Source: Gammaproteobacteria bacterium
GTDB lineage: Bacteria > Pseudomonadota > Gammaproteobacteria > Burkholderiales > Burkholderiaceae_C
Direction of reading: 5' to 3'
Length of the DNA stretch: 64,000 nt
NCBI GenBank assembly: GCA_018815325.1
Contig: JAHIYE010000021.1
Span: 62,001 to 126,000 of the forward strand
This document shows positions 1-8,703 of the stretch, one piece after another (within the stretch, counting starts at the first letter, position 1; every line of letters begins with the position of its first letter). The notes beneath the pieces were generated by a model. It worked only from the letters and a program-made list of their open reading frames with translations. It made no database searches and had not been told where the DNA came from. A program made the translations under genes and the position numbers.

Positions 1-2
1 TG

Positions 3-638
<636 letters not shown>

Positions 639-660
639 TGCGCCATGTAGGACAATTTTT

Positions 661-2028
661 GTGAACCAGCTTCAGATTTTTTTACCCTGTGCGGCCGGTG
701 TCGAGGACTACCTCGCCGAGGAGGTGCATTTCATCACCGGCATCCAGGGGCCCGGGCTGCAGCGCTGGCGTGGTGGCGTGCTGCTGGAGGCCTCCTGGCG
801 CGACGTGATGCTGCTGAACCTGCACAGCCGGCTGGCCCAGCGGGTGCTGGTGCAACTTTCGCACGGTGAATACCGCAGTGAGCAGGACCTGTACCGCGCG
901 GCGAGCGAGGTGGCCTGGGAGATCTGGTTCACACCCAAACAAAGCATCAAGGTGGAGATCACCGCGCAGCACAGCCCGCTGACCAGTCTGAATTTTGCGG
1001 CACTCAAGATCAAGGACGCGGTGTGTGACCGTTTCCGTGCCAAGGCCCATGGCGTGCGCCCTGACGTGGACACGCAGTGGCCCGATGTGCGCATCTACGC
1101 GCACCTGACCACCGACACGCTCTCGCTCTACATCGACACCTCGGGCGAGCCCCTGTTCAAGCGCGGCTGGCGTGAAGACAAGGGTGAGGCACCGCTGAAG
1201 GAAACGCTGGCCGCAGCCATGATCGCCGCCAGCGGCTGGGCCGAGGGTACGGACGATCTGCTGCCGCTCTACGACCCCTGCTGCGGCAGCGGCACGATTG
1301 CAATCGAGGCCGCGCAGATTGCCTGCAATATCCCGGCGGGCATGCTGCGCCGCTTTGCGTTCGAGAAGTTTCTGCCGTTCCAGCCACACGTGTGGAACGC
1401 GATCAAGGCAGAGGCTGCCGCAAGTGTGGTCAAGCCCGAGCCGGGCAGCAAGCCGCTGATCTATGGCAGCGATGTGTCGCACCGCATGGTGGACTTTGCG
1501 CAGCGCAACGCGCAGCGCGCCGGCGTGGCCGATGTGATCGAGTTCCGCGGAGGTGATGCGCTGCAGCGCATGCCACCTATCGAGGTGCCTGGCGTGATGC
1601 TGGTGAACCCGCCATACGGCGAACGTATCGAAGCCGGTGGCTTCGCGGGCGCTGGCGCCAGTGGCCGAGGCGGTGCTGGCCGCGGTGCTCCCAGCCAGCA
1701 AACCGCACGCGAGCTGGACTGGGAGACTGAAGGTGACGGTCGTGCAGATGAAGCGCCGCAGCGCGTCATGCAAAGCGGTGCGCGCGAGCAGCCCCAAACC
1801 GAGGATGGTGGTGAGTTCTTCAGCCTGCTCGCCACCCACTGGAAGAAGCATTACGCGGGCTGGACCGCCTGGGTGCTCACGCCCGACCTCAAGCTGCCGG
1901 GCAAGATGCGGCTGAAGGAGTCGCGCCGCGTACCGATGTGGAACGGGCCGATCGAGTGCCGTATGTTCCGCTTCGACATGATCAAGGGTTCGGCGCGTGA
2001 CAAGCCCGCGGCCGACAAGCCTGCCTGA
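661..2028 (+). CDS. THUMP-domain class I SAM-dependent RNA methyltransferase (RlmL N-half type)
   Basis: Predicted to methylate a guanine N2 in 23S rRNA, as the RlmL/YcbY N-terminal half does for G2445. The N-terminal ~165 residues look like a ferredoxin-like plus THUMP RNA-binding region. The Rossmann methyltransferase follows, with the SAM loop PCCGSGTIAIEAA near residue 206 and the catalytic NPPYGER motif near residue 316. Just after NPPYGER is a Gly/Ala/Gln-rich low-complexity insertion of about 60 residues (roughly 324-385) that the family normally lacks. The protein then resumes with a normal end (HYAGWTAWVLTPD). At 455 aa it lacks the RlmK domain of the long enterobacterial fusion. The start is GTG. 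Family is sure; the exact target base is inference. Confidence 0.85.
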   Translation: MNQLQIFLPCAAGVEDYLAEEVHFITGIQGPGLQRWRGGVLLEASWRDVMLLNLHSRLAQRVLVQLSHGEYRSEQDLYRAASEVAWEIWFTPKQSIKVEITAQHSPLTSLNFAALKIKDAVCDRFRAKAHGVRPDVDTQWPDVRIYAHLTTDTLSLYIDTSGEPLFKRGWREDKGEAPLKETLAAAMIAASGWAEGTDDLLPLYDPCCGSGTIAIEAAQIACNIPAGMLRRFAFEKFLPFQPHVWNAIKAEAAASVVKPEPGSKPLIYGSDVSHRMVDFAQRNAQRAGVADVIEFRGGDALQRMPPIEVPGVMLVNPPYGERIEAGGFAGAGASGRGGAGRGAPSQQTARELDWETEGDGRADEAPQRVMQSGAREQPQTEDGGEFFSLLATHWKKHYAGWTAWVLTPDLKLPGKMRLKESRRVPMWNGPIECRMFRFDMIKGSARDKPAADKPA

Positions 2029-2029
2029 G

Positions 2030-2500
2030 ATGCGTGAGGATCAGAGCAGCGGGCTTGCCGTGTCATCCCTGCCTTCCCTGCCCGTGGGCGATGTGGTGCT
2101 CGACACCAACATCGTGCTCGACCTGTTTGTTTTCAATGATCCGGCGACGGCGCCTCTGAAGGCTGCTTTGCAGCAGGGGCAACTGCGCTGGCTGGCCACG
2201 GACGAGATGCGGGTGGAACTGGCCCGTGTGCTGACCTACAAGCAGATCCTGCCACGCATGGCCTATTACAAGGTGAGCGCCGAGGATGTGCTGGGGCAGT
2301 TCGATGCGCAGGCACAACTCATGCCGGTAGCACCCAAGGCCGGCGTGACCTGCCGCGATGCCGATGACCAGAAGTTCATCGACCTGGCGGTTGTTCACCG
2401 CTGCCTGCTGCTGAGCAAGGATCAGGCCGTGCTTTGCATGTCAAAAAGGCTTCTTCCCCTTGGTGTAAAAGCACAGGCAGCTATTGATTCTGTAGCATAA
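2030..2500 (+). CDS. PIN-domain protein, putative toxin-antitoxin family nuclease
   Basis: A PIN-domain protein of the COG1569 type, annotated in many genomes as the toxin component of a toxin-antitoxin pair. The family are Mg-dependent ribonucleases. Visible acidic active-site positions are the N-terminal VVLDTN (Asp near residue 25), a central Glu in the DEMRVEL segment and the C-terminal DADDQKF cluster. I chose the ATG at 2030, one base after the methyltransferase stop; an upstream in-frame start at 1997 would overlap that gene. No antitoxin-like small gene lies next to it: the upstream neighbour is an RNA methyltransferase and the downstream gene is convergent, overlapping by 20 bp. It may therefore be a housekeeping or orphan PIN protein rather than a true toxin. 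Confidence 0.75.
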   Translation: MREDQSSGLAVSSLPSLPVGDVVLDTNIVLDLFVFNDPATAPLKAALQQGQLRWLATDEMRVELARVLTYKQILPRMAYYKVSAEDVLGQFDAQAQLMPVAPKAGVTCRDADDQKFIDLAVVHRCLLLSKDQAVLCMSKRLLPLGVKAQAAIDSVA

Positions 2501-4109
2501 AACTGCTGGCAATGGACCGTGGCCAGTGGTGCTGGTAAATCAGCGGGAGCTCGCTGAGGTCATCCTTGAGCAGGGCGCCTTCGGCCAGTTTCGGCAACAT
2601 CAACTGCGCGAGTGAATGCACCTTGCCATCTGCGGCGCGGCGCACGATATGGCTGACGGTCAGCTCGTGCGGATGCTGCAGGCCGGCAGCCTCGACCAGC
2701 TCCTTGAGCGCCTTGAGTGTCATGCGGTGAAAGTTGTAGACGCGTTCGGCCTTGTCGGGCACCACCAGAGACTGCTGGCGCAGCGGGTCCTGCGTGGTGA
2801 CGCCGGTGGGGCAATGTCCGGTGTGGCAGTGCTGGGCCTGGATGCAGCCCAGCGCGAACATGAAGCCGCGCGCGCTGTTGCACCAGTCGGCGCCCAGTGC
2901 TGTCAGGCGCACGATGTCGAACGCACTGATGACCTTGCCCGCCACCCCCAGCCGGATCTTGTCGCGCAGGCCCACCCCACGCAGCGTGTTGTGCACCAGC
3001 ATCAGACCTTCCTGCAGTGGTGAGCCCACATGGTTGGTGAACTCCAGCGGCGAGGCACCCGTGCCGCCCTCGGCACCATCAATCACAATGTAATCCGGCG
3101 TGATGCCGCTGGCCTGCATGGCCTTGACGATGGCAAACCATTCCCAGGGGTGGCCAATACAGAGCTTGAAGCCGGTAGGCTTGCCGCCCGAAAGCTCGCG
3201 CAGCCGTGCAATGAACTGGAGCAACTCCAGCGGGGTGGAGAAGGCGCTGTGCGAGGACGGCGAGATGCAGTCCACCCCCACCGGCACACCACGGGCTGCT
3301 GCAATCTCGGGCGTGACCTTCGGGCCTGGCAGGATGCCGCCGTGACCTGGTTTGGCGCCCTGGCTGATCTTGAGCTCGATGAGCTTGACCTGGGGGTCGC
3401 GTGCATTGGTGGCGAACTTGTCGGCATTGAAGCTGCCGTCATCGTTGCGGCAGCCAAAGTAGCCCGAACCGATCTCCCAGATCAGGTCGCCACCATGCGC
3501 GCGGTGGTGCGCGGAGATCGAGCCTTCACCCGTGTCGTGCGCAAAGCCACCACGTTGGGCGCCTTTGTTGAGTGCCTTGATAGCGTTTGCGCTGAGCGCG
3601 CCAAAGCTCATGGCCGAGATATTGAAGATGCTGGCCTCATAGGGTTGTGCGGTGTCGGGGCCGATGGTGACGCGAAAGTCATGCGAGGCGATGTGGGTCG
3701 GAGCGATGGAGTGGTTGATCCACTCGTAGCCCTGTGCGTGCACGTCGAGCTGGGTGCCGAAGGGGCGCTGGTCCGGGTCGCCCTTGGCGCGCTGGTAGAC
3801 CAGCGAACGCTGTGCGCGCGAGAAGGGCGTGGCCTCGTTGTCGCTTTCCAGAAAGTACTGCCGAATCTCGGGCCGTACAAACTCCATCATGAAGCGCAGG
3901 TGACCGATGATGGGGTAGTTGCGCAGGATCGAGCGCCTGGTCTGCAGCAGGTCATACGCGCCCACCGCAAGCAGCGCGAAAAAAACCAGTGCCAACCCGC
4001 CACCCACGCCGAACCCGGCCAGGGTGAACAGGCTCAATAGAAAGCCCAGACCGCACAGGCCCAGTACGGTGTAGCGGATTGGGTAGAGGGAGTTGAGGTA
4101 GTTCAGCAT
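2481..4109 (-). CDS. FMN-binding glutamate synthase family protein with N-terminal membrane segment
   Basis: Resembles the FMN/Fe-S synthase domain of the large subunit of glutamate synthase, but stands alone without glutaminase or GltD partners. The first ~55 residues hold two hydrophobic segments, so the protein is probably anchored to the inner membrane. The catalytic domain shows ISAMSFGALS, GEGSISAHH, the Gly-rich SQGAKPGHGG loop and GVDCISPSSHSAF. A Cys/His cluster in QAQHCHTGHCPTG corresponds to the Fe-S region. The start at 4109 (MLNYLNSLY) is preferred over an in-frame one at 4175 because the upstream extension is Ala/Pro-rich and not family-like. The stand-alone family has no settled function that I know of; its reaction is not predicted here. 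Confidence 0.82.
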   Translation of the reverse strand: MLNYLNSLYPIRYTVLGLCGLGFLLSLFTLAGFGVGGGLALVFFALLAVGAYDLLQTRRSILRNYPIIGHLRFMMEFVRPEIRQYFLESDNEATPFSRAQRSLVYQRAKGDPDQRPFGTQLDVHAQGYEWINHSIAPTHIASHDFRVTIGPDTAQPYEASIFNISAMSFGALSANAIKALNKGAQRGGFAHDTGEGSISAHHRAHGGDLIWEIGSGYFGCRNDDGSFNADKFATNARDPQVKLIELKISQGAKPGHGGILPGPKVTPEIAAARGVPVGVDCISPSSHSAFSTPLELLQFIARLRELSGGKPTGFKLCIGHPWEWFAIVKAMQASGITPDYIVIDGAEGGTGASPLEFTNHVGSPLQEGLMLVHNTLRGVGLRDKIRLGVAGKVISAFDIVRLTALGADWCNSARGFMFALGCIQAQHCHTGHCPTGVTTQDPLRQQSLVVPDKAERVYNFHRMTLKALKELVEAAGLQHPHELTVSHIVRRAADGKVHSLAQLMLPKLAEGALLKDDLSELPLIYQHHWPRSIASSFMLQNQ

Positions 4110-4266
4110 GAGCGGGTGAGGAGGTGGCGCTGCGCCGGAAGCGCCAACCATACCAGCCACTAGGCGGTTTGCCACCCGGGTGTTTCCCTGCTGACGGATA
4201 ATCAGCGCTACAGGGCCGCCGCCCAGTGGCTGCTTGTACCTAGCGGCCCATTGCCATCTTCACGCC

Positions 4267-5091
4267 ATGACTTCCCAAGATAAACTCCCTGCCGCCACAT
4301 CCGTCGCCCACGCATCCCCAGAATGGCTCTCTGCCGACCAGTTTGACGAACTCGACGCCATCCTGGACGACCTGCGCACACGTCATGACGAAACCCCCCA
4401 GTGGGAGTTCTGCGAGGGCTTCATGGCCGCGCTGGTCTGCTGCCGCAGGCCCATCACAGCGGATGAATACCTGGCCGTGTTGCTGGGCTTGGGTGAGGCA
4501 GGGGAAGCCGATGCCGGCTCGTTCGCCGACGCGGCACAGCAGCAGCGTTTCATGGCGCTGTGGCAGCGGCGCTGGCTGGAGGTCGCCGAAGCACTGGACC
4601 GCGAGGTGGAGTCGCTGGAGGACGATGCGGCCTACCACCCCGAGGTGATGGACGTGCGCGGTGCTGTGGCTGCCCTGCCGCCCGAGGAGCGCGAGGCCAT
4701 GACGGGCGAGGACCTGCCCTCCTTCGCGCAGGTCTGGGCGCTGGGTTTCATGTTCGCCGTGGAGAACTGGCCCGAGGAGTGGGCCGCGCCGCGTGACAAG
4801 GATGCCGCCAAATGGCTGGATGCCTCGCTGCAGGCCATCGTGGCCATGACCGAGGACGATACCGGCAAGCCCGAGATTTCCATCTTCAATGACGAAGACC
4901 CGCCCTCGGTCAGCCTGGCCCGGCTCAACGCCTTTGGTGAAGCCATCTGGGCGGTGTACGACCTGCGTGAAATCTGGCGCAGCATAGGTCCGCGCGTGGA
5001 GACCGTGCGCAAGGAGGCAACGCCGGGGCGCAATGACCTGTGCTTTTGCGGCAGCGGCAAGAAATACAAGAAGTGCCACGGCGCAACCTAG
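4267..5091 (+). CDS. UPF0149 (YecA/YgfB-like) protein with C-terminal SEC-C zinc motif
   Basis: A 274-residue protein with an acidic, helical UPF0149/YecA-like domain over roughly residues 20-190. It ends in a SEC-C metal-binding motif (CFCGSGKKYKKCH), which in SecA binds zinc and contacts SecB or the ribosome. YecA-type proteins have been linked to the ribosome and protein export, but a specific role is not established. The start chosen is ATG 4267 (MTSQDKL); the frame is open further upstream but that extension is not conserved-looking. The gene is divergent from the glutamate-synthase-like gene and followed by a GC hairpin and a tRNA gene. Domain call is firm, function is not. Confidence 0.82.
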   Translation: MTSQDKLPAATSVAHASPEWLSADQFDELDAILDDLRTRHDETPQWEFCEGFMAALVCCRRPITADEYLAVLLGLGEAGEADAGSFADAAQQQRFMALWQRRWLEVAEALDREVESLEDDAAYHPEVMDVRGAVAALPPEEREAMTGEDLPSFAQVWALGFMFAVENWPEEWAAPRDKDAAKWLDASLQAIVAMTEDDTGKPEISIFNDEDPPSVSLARLNAFGEAIWAVYDLREIWRSIGPRVETVRKEATPGRNDLCFCGSGKKYKKCHGAT

Positions 5092-5144
5092 TAGGCTGGG
5101 TGGCCTGAACCTGGCGCCCGCCGTCTGCGTCTGATGTCTTTCGT

Positions 5145-5163
5145 GCGGCCCGCAAAGGGCCGC
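5145..5163 (+). terminator. GC-rich hairpin between the SEC-C gene and tRNA-Arg
   Basis: A perfect 7-bp stem GCGGCCC/GGGCCGC with a 5-nt loop GCAAA sits about 55 nt after the SEC-C gene stop. No run of T follows, so it is not a textbook intrinsic terminator. It may aid Rho-dependent ending or stabilise the 3' end of the transcript. Confidence 0.35.
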
Positions 5164-5197
5164 GGTGACATGTGCGAAAATACGCCCCTAAGCAAAT

Positions 5198-5273
5198 GCG
5201 GCTGTAGCTCAGTGGATAGAGTATTGGCCTCCGAAGCCAAGGGTCGTGGGTTCGATCCCCGCCAGCCGCACCA
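5198..5273 (+). tRNA. tRNA-Arg, anticodon CCG
   Basis: A complete 76-nt cloverleaf. The acceptor arm is GCGGCTG paired with CAGCCGC, followed by discriminator A and an encoded CCA. The anticodon arm is TTGGC/GCCAA around the loop CTCCGAA, giving anticodon CCG at 5231-5233, so it reads the arginine codon CGG. The T arm holds GGTTCGATCC. The D arm contains AGCTCAGTGGATAGAG. It stands alone, with no second tRNA in the flanks and no copy of its 3' end seen elsewhere in the window that would suggest an integrated element. Confidence 0.97.
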
Positions 5274-5302
5274 TCATTTCCCCGCTGCGACAGCAGCTTC
5301 CC

Positions 5303-6115
5303 TCAGACGGCGTCCTTGACCGCACTCAAGAAGGTTTGCGTGCGTTCGTGCTGGGGGTTCCCGAACAATTGCTGCGGACTGCCCTGCTCCACGATTTTTC
5401 CCTGCGAGAAGAAACAGACGCGGTCGGCGAATTCCTTGGCGAAACCCATCTGGTGGGTCACCATCAACATGGTCAGATGGTGCTCGTGCCCCAGTTTGCG
5501 GATGACGTTCAGCACCTCGCCGCAAAGCTCGGGGTCGAGTGCCGAGGTGACTTCGTCAAACAGCATGACCTGGGGGCGCATCGCCAGCGCGCGTGCGATG
5601 GCCACACGTTGCTGTTGCCCGCCCGATAGCTGTGAGGGGTAGTGGTTGAGCTTGTCGGAGAGTCCCACCATGTCGAGCAACTCCGTGGCGCGCTCAGTCG
5701 CCTCCCGCTTGCCCAGGCGCAGGGCCTTGAGCAGCGCCTCCATAGTGTTTTGCAGCGCGGTCATGTGGGGAAACAGGTTGAAGCTTTGAAACACCATGCC
5801 GATCTTGCTGCGCATGGCGCGCTTGTAGCTCTCGCTGGCGGTCACAAGTTTCCCGTTCTTCAGCATGTGGGTCAGCGGCTGCTGGTCGACCTCGATGACG
5901 CCTTCGTCAATGCCTTCCAGCGTCATCAGCACGCGCAACAGGGTCGACTTGCCTGAACCACTGGGTCCGATGATGGCGACCTTCTCATTGCGCCCGACTT
6001 CCAGGTCGAGCTGATCCAAGACGGTCAACGGCCCATACCGCTTTGACACCCCCCGAAAGTTCACCATGGGAGCAATGGGAGATGCCGCCTCGTTGGTTTG
6101 TGTCATGTCAATCAT
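5303..6115 (-). CDS. ehuA: Ectoine/hydroxyectoine-type ABC transporter ATP-binding protein
   Basis: ATPase subunit of a polar-amino-acid-type importer; it powers uptake through the two permeases encoded just upstream. Visible motifs are Walker A GPSGSGKST, Q-loop FQSFNLFPH, signature LSGGQQQR, Walker B VMLFDE and the H-loop VTHQM. An insertion of about 20 residues between Walker A and the Q-loop (around THMLKNGKL) is typical of EhuA-like members. It is the last gene of an ehuB-C-D-A run on the minus strand and reads towards the tRNA. Start codon is ATG at 6115; a second ATG three codons on is possible. ABC role is certain; the ectoine substrate rests mainly on EhuB similarity. Confidence 0.82.
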   Translation of the reverse strand: MIDMTQTNEAASPIAPMVNFRGVSKRYGPLTVLDQLDLEVGRNEKVAIIGPSGSGKSTLLRVLMTLEGIDEGVIEVDQQPLTHMLKNGKLVTASESYKRAMRSKIGMVFQSFNLFPHMTALQNTMEALLKALRLGKREATERATELLDMVGLSDKLNHYPSQLSGGQQQRVAIARALAMRPQVMLFDEVTSALDPELCGEVLNVIRKLGHEHHLTMLMVTHQMGFAKEFADRVCFFSQGKIVEQGSPQQLFGNPQHERTQTFLSAVKDAV

Positions 6116-6178
6116 TACTCTTCGTCCTCAAGGATGGTGAATAAGCCGGGTGAGCGGCAAAGCTGGACAAGTGCGCGG

Positions 6179-6838
6179 CTAAGGCAACCTCACCCGTGCT
6201 TCGAGCTTGCGCACCAGTGAGGCAGCAAGCAGGCTGAAAACCAGAAAGAACAGGCCCGCCAGGGTGATGGGCTCCAGGTAGCGAAAAGTTTGCGAGCCAA
6301 TGTTCTTGGCCTGCAGCATGAGCTCGACAACCGTGATGGCAGACAGGACCGGGGTGTCCTTGAACATGGCCACCAGATAGTTGCCCAGTGCTGGAATGAC
6401 CGGTCGAATCGCCTGGGGAAAGATCACATCCCGGTAAGCCTGCCACGGGCTGAGGCTCAGTGCCTTGGAGGCCTCCCATTGCCCGCGGGGCACACCGTTC
6501 AGGCCGGAGCGGTACACCTCGGCGGTGTAGCACGCGTAGTGCAGTGCAATGCCGAGTGTGCCAGTCGTCAGCGCCGAGAGCGTCAGCCCGAACTCCGGCA
6601 TGACGTAGAAGAGGAAATAGAGCTGGATCAACAGCGGCGTGCTGCGGATGAACTCAATGAAGAGGGCAGCCGGCCAGGACAGCCAGGGCAGACGACTGCG
6701 CCGCAAAACGGCCAGCACCAGGCCCAGTACCAGCGCAATGGAAAAGGCCACCAGCGTGATGCCTACGGTGTAGAGGGAGGCCCGCAACAGGGCAGGCAAT
6801 ATCTCCCATGCGAACTGCCAGTCGATCAATGGTGTCAA
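6179..6838 (-). CDS. ehuD: Ectoine/hydroxyectoine-type ABC transporter permease EhuD
   Basis: Inner-membrane permease of the HisM/GlnP type, 219 aa with about five membrane helices. The EAA loop that docks the ATPase is clear (EASKALSLSPWQAYRDVIFPQ). The gene starts with TTG at 6838, overlapping the ehuC stop (TTGA), and has a good ribosome site (AGGGAGA) just upstream. The overlap indicates translational coupling with ehuC, as expected for a heterodimeric permease. It is the same length as EhuC but clearly different in sequence. The substrate follows from EhuB, so the name is less certain than the family. Confidence 0.78.
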   Translation of the reverse strand: MTPLIDWQFAWEILPALLRASLYTVGITLVAFSIALVLGLVLAVLRRSRLPWLSWPAALFIEFIRSTPLLIQLYFLFYVMPEFGLTLSALTTGTLGIALHYACYTAEVYRSGLNGVPRGQWEASKALSLSPWQAYRDVIFPQAIRPVIPALGNYLVAMFKDTPVLSAITVVELMLQAKNIGSQTFRYLEPITLAGLFFLVFSLLAASLVRKLEARVRLP

Positions 6839-7494
6839 GACATGTCTCCCTGAACCATGCCGTGGGTGATTCTTTTTTCCAGCAGACGCATCGACAAATT
6901 GATGGCCTGTGCCAGAACGAAATAGATCAGCAGCGTGAGCGAGAAAATTTCGGCGGTGCGAAAGGTGGCTTGCACCAGTTGGGTGGACCGAAAGGTCAGG
7001 TCAGACAGTGTGATGAGTGATACGAGCGAGGTTGCTTTCAATAGCTCAATCAACAGGTTGGTCCCTGGAGGAATGGCCTTGATCAGCGCTTGCGGCAGGA
7101 TGATCGACATGAAGCGCTGTAGGGGTGGAATATTCAGCGCAATGGCCGCTTCGATCTGTCCGTGCGGAACGGCTGCCAGCGCGCCACGCATGATCTCTGC
7201 CCCATAGGCGCCAATATGAAGACCCAGGCCGGCCACGGCCACGGTGAGCGGAGTCAATGACAGATTGAAGGGGGGCAGTGGCAGGACAAAAAACAGCCAG
7301 AACAATTGCACCAGCAGCGAGGTGCCGCGAAAGACCTCGATGTAAATATTGGCGATCCACCTCAGTGGACGCATCGGGCTTGTTTTGGCCAGCGCAGCCA
7401 GCATGGCCATTACCACGCCCAATAGCGCTGCCAACAGCGTGATCTGCATGGTTTGATAGGCGCCGCGCAGAAGGAGGGGCAACAGTTCTCCCAC
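6835..7494 (-). CDS. ehuC: Ectoine/hydroxyectoine-type ABC transporter permease EhuC
   Basis: Second permease half of the importer, 219 aa, with hydrophobic helices and the EAA loop (EAAIALNIPPLQRFMSIILP). It begins with GTG at 7494 behind a strong ribosome site (GGAG about 8 nt upstream). It follows ehuB after an 86-nt gap that holds a large hairpin and overlaps ehuD by 4 nt. It is expected to pair with EhuD in the membrane and receive solute from the periplasmic protein EhuB. Confidence 0.78.
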   Translation of the reverse strand: MGELLPLLLRGAYQTMQITLLAALLGVVMAMLAALAKTSPMRPLRWIANIYIEVFRGTSLLVQLFWLFFVLPLPPFNLSLTPLTVAVAGLGLHIGAYGAEIMRGALAAVPHGQIEAAIALNIPPLQRFMSIILPQALIKAIPPGTNLLIELLKATSLVSLITLSDLTFRSTQLVQATFRTAEIFSLTLLIYFVLAQAINLSMRLLEKRITHGMVQGDMS

Positions 7495-7523
7495 CGGTAT
7501 CTCCTCTATGAGTTCAACAACAG

Positions 7524-7570
7524 TCGCCGGCCAGAGGCACCACCAGGGCGCTGCCTCTGTAGGCCGGCGA
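7524..7570 (-). promoter_or_regulatory. Long stem-loop between ehuB and ehuC
   Basis: The gap holds an interrupted perfect inverted repeat. The outer arms TCGCCGGCC/GGCCGGCGA (9 bp) and inner arms AGAGGCA/TGCCTCT (7 bp) are separated by a 3-nt bulge on one side and a 12-nt loop. Only a weak T-run follows. Hairpins in this place, after the binding-protein gene, commonly protect the upstream mRNA or stop part of the transcription so that binding protein exceeds permease. That role is inferred here. Confidence 0.6.
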
Positions 7571-7580
7571 AACGGGCCTT

Positions 7581-8429
7581 TTAAGCTCCGACTTCCGAGG
7601 CCTTCTTGTGCGTGAGATTGGTCTCGTCGAAGCCGAATGGGGCGATGGTTTTCAGGTGCTCTGCACTGCCCAGCCAGGTTTGCAACTGCGCGTTGACGGC
7701 ATCACGCAGGTCACCGTCTTCTTTGCGGAATGCCAGTGCGCCATATCCCGTGTGCGCAGGATCGTCGGTAAAGTCCTTGATCGCATCCACCCTGTTGCCG
7801 CTTTTGGTGGCCAGGCTCTTCATGGTCAACTGGGTGCCGACAGCCGCATCGGCCCGGCGGGTAATCACCGCCTGCAGCTGGGCGATCGTGTCCGGTACCT
7901 GCAGGATCTGGCTGTCGGGGATGTTTGCCTGCCTGGCATAGCCATATTCAGCCGTGCCTGACATGATCGCCAGCTTGAGTTCGCTGTCCTTGGCGATGTC
8001 GGCGTAGCTGTGCAAATCCTTGGGGTTGCCTTTGGCGACCAGCAGGGTGTCGCCGATCTGGTAATGCGGGTCCGTGAACAAAACCTGTTCCCGTCGCTCT
8101 GGCGTCACGTACATGCCAGCTGCAATCACGTCAAAGCGCCCAGCTTGCAAGCCGGGAATCAGGGCGCCCCATTCAGTCAGGACGCCGGCCACTTTGTTGA
8201 CACCCATTTTCGCGAAGATGATCTTGGTGATTTCGGGGGACTCACCCGTGACTGTGCCATCCGGCAGGGTATAGGCAAACGGCGCTTCGTTGGCATAACC
8301 AATGCGGACTTCACCCGTGCGCTGAATCCGTTCCAGGGTGGTTTCGGCATGTGCGACGCCCATGCCTGTCATGCTGATCAGGGCAAGCCAGAAGGCCACC
8401 CATCGCCCGGTTTTAAATGTGTAATGCAT
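7581..8429 (-). CDS. ehuB: Ectoine/hydroxyectoine ABC transporter substrate-binding protein
   Basis: Periplasmic solute-binding protein (SBP family 3). The chosen start ATG 8429 gives a signal peptide: a basic start, a hydrophobic stretch, then AHA before ETTLERI. The mature part reads like EhuB, with EVRIGYANEAPF, GVLTEWGALIPGL, AGRFDVIAAGM, TPERREQVLF and GNPKDLHSY. A longer in-frame start at 8489 would bury the signal peptide. It is first in the minus-strand transporter operon. No ectoine synthesis or degradation genes are in the window, so a role in osmoprotectant scavenging is likely but unproven. Confidence 0.82.
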   Translation of the reverse strand: MHYTFKTGRWVAFWLALISMTGMGVAHAETTLERIQRTGEVRIGYANEAPFAYTLPDGTVTGESPEITKIIFAKMGVNKVAGVLTEWGALIPGLQAGRFDVIAAGMYVTPERREQVLFTDPHYQIGDTLLVAKGNPKDLHSYADIAKDSELKLAIMSGTAEYGYARQANIPDSQILQVPDTIAQLQAVITRRADAAVGTQLTMKSLATKSGNRVDAIKDFTDDPAHTGYGALAFRKEDGDLRDAVNAQLQTWLGSAEHLKTIAPFGFDETNLTHKKASEVGA

Positions 8430-8683
8430 GCGTTGTATCGCTCCAATAAAACAAGGTGGATTTTTCCCGCTTGGGTCGACAGAGGCCAACTTTCGGTGCG
8501 AAAGGGCGTGAATGTCAGCGGGCGCTGCAGGTCAAGATGACGTGGACCTGAGTGTTTGATTGTAGAAACATCAGCGCAAGGCCTGATCAGAGGCCTCAGA
8601 TACCCCTCCATCGGACAGCAATCCGATGTGAGTTGGTTTGGCAGTACTGACGATCTGCCGTGAACGGGATCGCTGGTTCGTCA

Positions 8684-8699
8684 GGGCTTTTTGAAGCCC
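8684..8699 (-). terminator. Hairpin downstream of boxA; ehuB/boxA gap 8430-8703
   Basis: Within the 274-nt gap between boxA and ehuB, the stem GGGCTT/AAGCCC with a 4-nt loop lies 4 nt after the boxA stop. A second perfect 7-bp stem (CATCGGA/TCCGATG) lies at 8609-8628. Neither has a clear T-run. The gap probably holds the end of the box transcript and the ehuB promoter, but I see no convincing -35/-10 pair. Confidence 0.35.
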
Positions 8700-8703
8700 G
8701 TGA

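Noticed and set aside
682-1851. Minus-strand frame of 389 codons opposite the RlmL-like gene
   Set aside because: Shadow frame of high-GC coding DNA; low-complexity composition and no family.
3030-4040. Plus-strand frame of 336 codons opposite the glutamate-synthase-like gene
   Set aside because: The minus frame shows conserved FMN/Fe-S motifs; this one has none.
5198-5273. tRNA-Arg as attachment site of an integrated island
   Set aside because: No integrase gene next to it and no repeat of the tRNA 3' end noticed downstream.
8609-8628. Perfect 7-bp hairpin as an intrinsic terminator
   Set aside because: No T-run on either strand; kept only as a remark under the gap.
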